Below, piece by piece: positions 1 to 4,759 of a stretch of 6,255 bases of DNA. Made by a program: the position numbers and the translations under genes. Origin of the DNA: Thermoplasmatales archaeon (GTDB taxonomy: Archaea > Thermoplasmatota > E2 > DHVEG-1); assembly GCA_023128855.1 (NCBI GenBank), contig JAGMDE010000107.1, positions 1-6,255 on the forward strand, written 5' to 3'. Numbering within the stretch: position 1 is the stretch's first letter; the number at the start of each line of letters is the position of its first letter. Under the pieces are notes generated by a model. That model was not told the DNA's origin. It saw only the letters and a program-made list of their open reading frames with translations, and did not search any database.

Positions 1-958
1 TAATACATGCTATATCTGTGCTATGAGCTACACTTTTAATTGATGCTTTTTTACCATTATTGTTATTTCCAATTTCTGTTCCAATTTTCAATGGATCATG
101 GGTATTTTTTATAACAAGTTTAATTTCTTTTTTCATTAATGGCTCAACTGTTCTTGGATGTAGTATTTTAGTACCAAAATATGAAAGCTCAGCTGCTTCT
201 TTATATGATAGGTGTGGTAAAACATGGGTATCTTTTATAATCGTAGGATCTGCACTTAAAAAACCATCAACATCTTTCCAAATATTTACCTCATCTGCAT
301 CAATTGCATAGGCAATAACTGATGCGCTATAATCACTTCCATTGCGACCGAAAAGAGTTGTATGACCGTTATTATCACATCCAAAAAAGCCTGTAATTAT
401 TGGAACTATATTTTTATCAAGTAATGGCAAAATTTCTTTTTTAAGTTTATCTGATATTGGATTTAGCAATGCAACAGCATTTCCAAAATCACCATTTGTT
501 AAAATACCTAAATTATCAGCCTCAAAGGCCAATGATTTTACACATTGATCTTGAAGTGTTCCAGCTAAAATCGGAACTGAAAATCTTTCACCATAACTCA
601 GAATTAAATCCTGAGTTCTATCTGTAAGTTCTTCTACGTAATATACGCCTCTTAATAATCTTTCAAATTTGTCAAGTTTAATTAACAAAGTGTTTTGAAC
701 TTTTTTTAATATAGCAATATCTGAAATTGCTTCGGATGATATTTTAAAATGTAACCTACGCAGATGTTGAATAAGTCCTTGTAAAGCAATTTCATCAAAT
801 TTTTGATAAGTCAGATATTTCTGAATTGTGTTTGTAACTCCACAAACACCAGATAAAATTACGACTGACTTTCCATCTTGGTTTTTTATTATCTTTGCTA
901 CATTCTTAAAATCCCTAGCGTTTTTTAAACTTGATCCCCCAAATTTCAATACTTTCAA
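1..958 (-). CDS. lysC: Aspartate kinase, C-terminal part cut off by the window edge
   Basis: Phosphorylates L-aspartate to 4-aspartyl phosphate, the first step of the aspartate family pathway; cytoplasmic. I read 319 residues from a TTG start at 958-956, and the frame is still open at base 1. Visible family motifs are KFGGSS at residues 5-10 (nucleotide/substrate loop), SYGER near 121-125, a GFFGCDNNGHTT segment followed by GRNGSDYSAS around 190-214, IWKDVDGFLSADP around 226-238, and ELSYFGTKILHPRT around 257-270. A regulatory ACT region begins at about residue 306 and runs out of the window. The TTG start is chosen because KVLKFGGSS follows at once, as in other aspartokinases, and GAGGTGA lies six bases upstream. 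It starts one base after the asd stop, so it is the fourth gene of the operon. Family assignment is very secure; whether it is feedback-inhibited by lysine, threonine or methionine cannot be judged. Confidence 0.96.
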   Translation of the reverse strand, partial: MKVLKFGGSSLKNARDFKNVAKIIKNQDGKSVVILSGVCGVTNTIQKYLTYQKFDEIALQGLIQHLRRLHFKISSEAISDIAILKKVQNTLLIKLDKFERLLRGVYYVEELTDRTQDLILSYGERFSVPILAGTLQDQCVKSLAFEADNLGILTNGDFGNAVALLNPISDKLKKEILPLLDKNIVPIITGFFGCDNNGHTTLFGRNGSDYSASVIAYAIDADEVNIWKDVDGFLSADPTIIKDTHVLPHLSYKEAAELSYFGTKILHPRTVEPLMKKEIKLVIKNTHDPLKIGTEIGNNNNGKKASIKSVAHSTDIACI

Positions 959-959
959 A

Positions 960-2024
960 TTAATTCACCTCTTTTAAATATCCCTTTTTCAGAGCATATT
1001 CTGCATTTAGAATTGAATTCCCAGCTGCGCCTCTAATAGTATTGTGTACAACCAACCAAAAACGAACCCATCTTCCTTGTTTTTTTAATCGTCCAATAGT
1101 GACACTCATACCTCTGGCTCTTTGAGGAGCCCCAGCATAGGCATCTTTCCAAGGTTGCGGACGATCTATCTCTTTAGCTAAAATAATTGAAGTCTCAGGA
1201 GAAGTTGGCAGGTTTTTAATTGACGAATTGTTGCTAAATGCATTTTTTATTAAATTTAAATCTACTTCGTTTTCAAATTCAACAACAACGGATTCAAGAT
1301 GACCATCACGAACTGGAACACGAGCACAGCTTGAAACTATATTTATCTTATAATCACGTATTTTGTTACCATTTAGTTTTCCCAATATTTTCTTTGTTTC
1401 AGCAATTATTTTTTCTTCTTCACCCTTAATATATGGCACAACATTGCTGTTAATATTTAAGGAAGCAACACCAGGATAACCTGCTCCAGATAATGCTTGA
1501 TAAGTAGATACAAATACATTTCTAATGTTAAATTGTAAAAGAGGTTTTAGGGCAAGTGCAAGTCCTGTTGCAGAGCAATTTGCATTAGTAATTATGAAAC
1601 CATTTGAGCCGTTTTTTTGGAAGTTCGTCAGCTTAATATGATCTGGATTAACCTCTGGAATCAGAATTGGAACATCATCTTCATATCTATATGCTCGAGA
1701 ATTGGAAAAAACTGCAAAACCATTATTTGCTAATATTTTTTCGTATAATAAGGCAACGTCTGGAGGTAGAGCGCTAAAAACTACCTTAATATTACGCTTA
1801 TTAAACAATTCTAAATCAAATGTATTTATCCTTAAATTTTTTGCATAATTAGGAATATCGCCTTCTATCAACCAATTTACAGCTTGACCATATTTTTTAT
1901 TTTCATTTTTTTCAGATGCAACTATGACAGATAATTCAAAATATGGATGGTTTTCTAAAAGTTGTATAAATCTTTGGCCTACAATACCGGTTACGCCTAA
2001 AACGGCACATTTAATTTTTTTAAT
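960..2024 (-). CDS. asd: Aspartate-semialdehyde dehydrogenase with a non-canonical start codon
   Basis: Reduces 4-aspartyl phosphate to aspartate semialdehyde with NADPH; cytoplasmic. Read from ATT at 2024 it has 354 residues, normal for the archaeal/fungal-type enzyme. It shows the Rossmann motif GVTGIVG at 10-16, the nucleophile Cys150 in NANCSATG, Gln176 in STYQALSGAG, the acid/base His242 in RVPVRDGHLESV, and the conserved C-terminal VVHNTIRGAAGN segment. There is no ATG, GTG or TTG between an in-frame TAA at 2042-2040 and a TTG at 1871-1869; starting at that TTG would delete 51 residues, including the cofactor-binding motif. ATT at 2024 has AGGGGG seven bases upstream and overlaps the TAA stop of the preceding gene by one base, so coupled translation is likely; ATA at 2027 is the alternative. 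Product assignment is very secure; the exact start is inferred. Confidence 0.95.
   Translation of the reverse strand: MKKIKCAVLGVTGIVGQRFIQLLENHPYFELSVIVASEKNENKKYGQAVNWLIEGDIPNYAKNLRINTFDLELFNKRNIKVVFSALPPDVALLYEKILANNGFAVFSNSRAYRYEDDVPILIPEVNPDHIKLTNFQKNGSNGFIITNANCSATGLALALKPLLQFNIRNVFVSTYQALSGAGYPGVASLNINSNVVPYIKGEEEKIIAETKKILGKLNGNKIRDYKINIVSSCARVPVRDGHLESVVVEFENEVDLNLIKNAFSNNSSIKNLPTSPETSIILAKEIDRPQPWKDAYAGAPQRARGMSVTIGRLKKQGRWVRFWLVVHNTIRGAAGNSILNAEYALKKGYLKEVN
965..971 (-). promoter_or_regulatory. Ribosome binding site of lysC, fixing a TTG start
   Basis: On the minus strand GAGGTGA lies inside the last codons of asd, six bases before the TTG at 958-956. This is a near-perfect Shine-Dalgarno sequence at normal spacing and supports the TTG start. 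Confidence 0.8.
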
Positions 2025-2748
2025 TATATCGCCCCCTAGTTATTAGATCATAAGAAACGTTAGCTGGTACAATTTTTGGAACATTCCCCCAAAAGCCGAT
2101 TTTTTTTCCAATAATAATAATTGCACCAGATATTTCTTGGATTCCTTCAAGAATTTTAAACGCACTCTCAATATCACAACCAGAATTTACTAAATTTCCA
2201 AGAGCAGTTGCCGCAGCATCAGCAACTGATAGATTATTTGAAAATACTGTAACAGAATCAGCATTTCCAAAACTTAGAGAATACCCTATATTTCCAGAAG
2301 AAGTGCAAATTCCAATAATATCATTACTTGGTAAAATTTGTAAAGCAAGTCCTGCAGTTTTTTGCTTGCCTGTATAAATTCCAATATTTACTAATCTGTT
2401 AGAATATAATGCAATATCTCCACCATTATCAACTATTGCGTATTTTGCACCTCTAGAAACCATGGCTTTTACAGCATACTCAGCAATTATACCTGCTACT
2501 GTGGCCATTGGACCCACTATTACTTTATTAGCTGAATTGCACATTTTTTTGATAATTTCAGGATCTTTTTTAGAATGAATATAAGGTTTTAGAGTGACTT
2601 TAAAAAATTCATCTTTTCTAATATATTGCTCTATTTCATTTCTACATTTTTGTATTTCTTTTTTAGCTACTTCAATATATTTTTTATCTTCAGCAATAAT
2701 AGTAACTATTGTTTCTTTTAGCTGATAATGTTCTCTAACAACTGTCAT
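2020..2748 (-). CDS. UPF0280 (COG2122) ApbE-like protein, homocysteine biosynthesis accessory
   Basis: A 242-residue protein of the COG2122/UPF0280 family, distantly related to ApbE flavin transferases. As I recall the Methanosarcina acetivorans work, the family member MA1715 supports homocysteine synthesis together with the COG1900 protein and a NIL/ferredoxin protein, and matters most at low sulfide; its exact chemistry is not settled. Visible family features are GPMATVAG at 79-86, VDNGGDIA at 107-113 (the NGGD element shared with ApbE folds), CTSSGNIGYSLSFGNAD around 148-164, and SVADAAATALGN around 174-185. No signal peptide or membrane span is seen, so it is probably cytoplasmic. The ATG at 2748 has GGGAGG eight bases upstream and overlaps the end of the COG1900 gene by 14 bases, implying translational coupling. 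The family call is strong; the role rests on homology and on the neighbours. Confidence 0.88.
   Translation of the reverse strand: MTVVREHYQLKETIVTIIAEDKKYIEVAKKEIQKCRNEIEQYIRKDEFFKVTLKPYIHSKKDPEIIKKMCNSANKVIVGPMATVAGIIAEYAVKAMVSRGAKYAIVDNGGDIALYSNRLVNIGIYTGKQKTAGLALQILPSNDIIGICTSSGNIGYSLSFGNADSVTVFSNNLSVADAAATALGNLVNSGCDIESAFKILEGIQEISGAIIIIGKKIGFWGNVPKIVPANVSYDLITRGRYN
2032..2037 (-). promoter_or_regulatory. Ribosome binding site of asd, deciding its start
   Basis: AGGGGG on the minus strand, inside the last codons of the COG2122 gene, seven bases before ATT at 2024 and four before ATA at 2027. In this AT-rich background a G5 run is conspicuous. It places initiation at an ATT or ATA codon instead of the downstream TTG at 1871. 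Confidence 0.65.
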
Positions 2749-3922
2749 TATTTTTTCCTCCCAAAGTTTTTATATTCAGTGGTTTGACACTTTTATCTAA
2801 TGAAAAATTTTGTATAGGTTTTTGTAAAAAAAACTGTCCTTTTTGTATCAAATTTTTTAGTGAATTTGCTACTTTTTTTGCTTTTTTATAATTTGATAGA
2901 GCTCTTGTAGGAACTTCTCTTCTATTTATTTTTATAGAACCTTTTCTTAACTCCTCGTAATTAATCTCACCAAGAACTGGTCGGTTTCTTGATGGAACAC
3001 TATAATCATAAATAGTTGTGTAAATATCACGATTTCTAACTAAAGTATACTTTAAAATTTCCTTATTTAAAATAGGTATAGGGACTCCAATTCCAACTGA
3101 GAGTGAAACTCCATATTTTGGAACTGTGACTGCCTGAATAAATTCGGGTTTAATATTTTTTAAATTACCAATAACACCAAGACTTCCAGCTGACTGTTTT
3201 GGTACACCATTAATAGTTCTAGGAACTTTTGATTTAAATTGAGTTCCTTCAGCCACAACGTAACCTTGAGAACCGCCAAGGAGAATTCTTGTGCCAATTC
3301 CAATAGTTTTATAATATGGGTCATTGAGTAAAGGGCTTAATTCTCCTGTTGTAGAATAATTTGCATTACCAAAATTTGATAATAATTTTCCCATATATGT
3401 ATAGATAGTTTTTCTAGAAGAATTTGTTGCAACTCCATAGTTTTGATAACAATTTCGTGGATTGAACATTACCGCTTGATTTACTGTTTTTAAAGAGATA
3501 TATGTATCAATTTTTTTTCTAGGATAGCAATCTGTAGGAAATCCAATAGCTTTAAGATGGATTTCTTTACCTTTAATAAGATCTTCAATTACATGCGCGC
3601 CCCCATAGCGTAAATTTAGATTTTTATCTAACTCTGTTGCACCAAAATAAACATCAACAGCTGCAAGTCCGCAATAAGCAGGTATTCCATTTAACCAAGC
3701 TTTTCGGATTTTTATAGGTGGTTCGGAATGGCCAAAATTTAAATAAATTCCAGATGAACACATCGGACCAAATGTTCCAGTAGTTACAACATCAACTTCA
3801 TCTAAAACCTTCTTTTCCCCATATTTGCTAACTAATTCAATAATTTCTTCTGCATTTACAACAACACATTCTTTATTTGCAATTTTTTTGTTAATCTCAT
3901 CATAGGTTTTTGTTTTGCTCAT
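2735..3922 (-). CDS. COG1900/DUF39 homocysteine biosynthesis protein, without C-terminal CBS domains
   Basis: A 395-residue member of the DUF39 (COG1900) family. In methanogens this family (MA1821 in M. acetivorans) is required to make homocysteine directly from aspartate semialdehyde and sulfide, working with a NIL/ferredoxin protein; a persulfide on conserved cysteines has been proposed. Here Cys55 lies in GPMCSSG and Cys132 in TDCYPRK, matching as I recall the functional Cys54 and Cys131 of MA1821; Cys158 in NPRNCYQNY and Cys84 are also present. Other landmarks are TTGTFGP at 47-53, RYGGAHVIEDL around 105-115, GIGTRILLGGSQGYV around 208-222 and a C-terminal QKGQFFL segment near 360-366. 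Some relatives (MJ0100) continue into a SAM/MTA-binding CBS pair; this protein stops about 30 residues after that segment. The ATG at 3922 is preferred over a TTG at 3967, whose extra 15 residues would come from promoter DNA. First gene of the operon, with no SD, so probably leaderless. Confidence 0.93.
   Translation of the reverse strand: MSKTKTYDEINKKIANKECVVVNAEEIIELVSKYGEKKVLDEVDVVTTGTFGPMCSSGIYLNFGHSEPPIKIRKAWLNGIPAYCGLAAVDVYFGATELDKNLNLRYGGAHVIEDLIKGKEIHLKAIGFPTDCYPRKKIDTYISLKTVNQAVMFNPRNCYQNYGVATNSSRKTIYTYMGKLLSNFGNANYSTTGELSPLLNDPYYKTIGIGTRILLGGSQGYVVAEGTQFKSKVPRTINGVPKQSAGSLGVIGNLKNIKPEFIQAVTVPKYGVSLSVGIGVPIPILNKEILKYTLVRNRDIYTTIYDYSVPSRNRPVLGEINYEELRKGSIKINRREVPTRALSNYKKAKKVANSLKNLIQKGQFFLQKPIQNFSLDKSVKPLNIKTLGGKNNDSC
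2757..2762 (-). promoter_or_regulatory. Ribosome binding site of the COG2122 gene
   Basis: GGGAGG on the minus strand, encoded within a Gly-Gly-Lys stretch at the end of the COG1900 gene, eight bases before the ATG at 2748-2746. A strong Shine-Dalgarno that confirms the start and the overlap of the two genes. Confidence 0.8.
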
Positions 3923-3945
3923 TATAGATATTATTAGTTGAACTA

Positions 3946-3958
3946 CTATAATAATATT
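3946..3958 (-). promoter_or_regulatory. TATA-like element of the homocysteine operon
   Basis: On the minus strand AATATTATTATAG spans about -36 to -24 relative to the ATG at 3922. That fits an archaeal TATA box if transcription begins at or next to the start codon, which agrees with the lack of any SD there. The region is so AT-rich that the exact box is uncertain. Confidence 0.4.
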
Positions 3959-3969
3959 TTTTGTCAAAA

Positions 3970-3987
3970 TTATTCCGATAAGAATAA
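3970..3987. promoter_or_regulatory. Inverted repeat TTATTC-N6-GAATAA, candidate operator
   Basis: A perfect 6+6 base inverted repeat (arms 3970-3975 and 3982-3987, spacer CGATAA) in the divergent region. A third half-site, TATTC, lies at 3996-4000. The repeat overlaps the TATA-like element of the regulator gene and lies about 48-65 bases upstream of the COG1900 start. An XRE-type dimer bound here could repress its own gene and affect the operon. Short AT-rich inverted repeats arise by chance, so this is a hypothesis. Confidence 0.35.
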
Positions 3988-3992
3988 ATATA
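3983..3992 (+). promoter_or_regulatory. TATA-like element of the HTH-CBS gene
   Basis: AATAAATATA, preceded by purine-rich GATAAG that could serve as a BRE, covers about -31 to -22 from the ATG at 4014. This is the spacing expected for a leaderless archaeal transcript, and there is no SD before that ATG. Confidence 0.5.
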
Positions 3993-4013
3993 CCCTATTC
4001 ATATAATATAATC

Positions 4014-4562
4014 ATGTTTTATGAACTAGATAAAATAAAACAAATGAGACAAAAACTTGGATTAACACAGATTCAACTTGCTAAATTAGTAGGAGTAAGT
4101 CAATCTTTAATCACGAAGATTGAAAGAGGAAAATTAGAGCCATCTTACTTAATTGCTAAAAAAATATTTACTTTACTAGAAGAAAAATTGGCGGAAAATC
4201 AAAAAGAAATAATTGCTAAAACCATTTGTACAAAGGGAATAATTTCAATAGGTGCCGAAGATACTGTAGACAAAGCAATCAAAATGATGGAAAAAATGGC
4301 AATCTCTCAAATGCCAGTAATAAAAGATAATGTAATTGTCGGAAGTGTTTCTGAAGCAACTTTTATTAAAAATTATGAAAAAATTAGAAATAAAAACGTT
4401 AAAGTCAAAGAAATAATGGATGAACCTTTTCCAGCATTACCAGAGGACACTCACATTTCATTGATTAGAGATATTCTGAAAACATATTCTGTAGTAGTTT
4501 TAACAAAAAAAGGAAAAACAGTTGGAATTATTTCAAAGGCTGATCTATTAAAAAAATTGTAA
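4014..4562 (+). CDS. HTH (XRE-type) transcriptional regulator with two CBS domains
   Basis: A complete 182-residue protein. Residues about 6-58 form an XRE/Cro-type helix-turn-helix: LGLTQIQLAKLVGVSQSLI holds the two key helices and KIERGKLEPS follows, typical of archaeal HTH-CBS proteins. Residues about 68-120 and 129-182 are two CBS motifs, with SQMPVI (98-103) and GSVSEA (110-115) in the first and VVVLTKKGKTVGIISKADLL (160-179) in the second; the IISKAD element resembles the adenosyl-ribose-binding S/T-x-x-D of ligand-binding CBS domains. CBS pairs bind AMP, ATP, SAM or similar ligands, so this is probably a cytoplasmic ligand-controlled transcription factor. It is transcribed divergently from the homocysteine operon across 91 bases, pointing to control of that operon and of itself. 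The ATG at 4014 gives the usual short lead into the HTH. The family call is secure; ligand and targets are inferred. Confidence 0.92.
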   Translation: MFYELDKIKQMRQKLGLTQIQLAKLVGVSQSLITKIERGKLEPSYLIAKKIFTLLEEKLAENQKEIIAKTICTKGIISIGAEDTVDKAIKMMEKMAISQMPVIKDNVIVGSVSEATFIKNYEKIRNKNVKVKEIMDEPFPALPEDTHISLIRDILKTYSVVVLTKKGKTVGIISKADLLKKL

Positions 4563-4565
4563 AAA
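4550..4565 (-). terminator. Possible T-rich terminator after the repeat-protein gene
   Basis: Read on the minus strand, T5 (4565-4561) and T7 (4556-4550) follow the stop of the surface-protein gene by about 63 bases and fall at the 3' end of the convergent HTH-CBS gene. Archaeal termination often uses such T tracts without a hairpin. The gap 4563-4627 holds nothing else recognisable: a CAGCTG palindrome, but no long stem-loop and no T run on the plus strand. Confidence 0.3.
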
Positions 4566-4627
4566 TTCAGCATTATTTAATCTAATGTATCTCCTGTTGA
4601 GTTATTAACCTTCAGCTGACTTAATTA

Positions 4628-4759
4628 TTATTCCAATATTCTCTGAAACATTGGGGAGTAAAATATAAATTTTAAGAAAAATGAAAACATTGGATGGTCC
4701 TGTAATTTCTCAATCAATCTGCTAAATATTCTAGCCATAGGATTTATACTTCTTGGTAC
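4628..4759 (-). other. Segment encoding a possible C-terminal surface-sorting tail
   Basis: The 43 residues after the PKD-like domain do not continue the beta-repeat pattern. They hold VPRSINP, a basic amphipathic stretch (ARIFSRLIEKLQ), DHPM, and a hydrophobic run FSFFLKFIFYSPMF before RILE. I have a recollection of similar PR(N/S)-plus-HP-x-F tails ending repeat proteins of Thermoplasmata-type archaea, but cannot verify it here. It is neither a classic LPXTG nor a PGF-CTERM signal. Confidence 0.4.

Noticed and set aside
60..311. 83-residue plus-strand open frame
   Set aside because: Lies antisense to the well-conserved aspartate kinase coding region, has no family features and no promoter or SD; a shadow frame.
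1238..1429. 63-residue plus-strand open frame
   Set aside because: Antisense to asd across its conserved core; low-complexity Leu/His/Gln composition typical of a shadow.
960..1871. asd starting at the TTG at 1871 (303 residues)
   Set aside because: This would remove the GxTGxxG cofactor-binding motif and 51 residues that match the family well; no SD precedes that TTG.
3923..3967. N-terminal extension of the COG1900 protein from a TTG at 3967, giving a hydrophobic leader-like MTKNIIIVVQLIISI
   Set aside because: It would be translated promoter DNA, has no SD, and a signal-like leader makes no sense on a cytoplasmic enzyme; the ATG at 3922 also puts the two key cysteines at the positions expected for the family.
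4563..4627. Small RNA or riboswitch in the gap between the convergent genes
   Set aside because: Only a CAGCTG palindrome is visible, with no extended stem-loop, no promoter element and no flanking structure to support an RNA.
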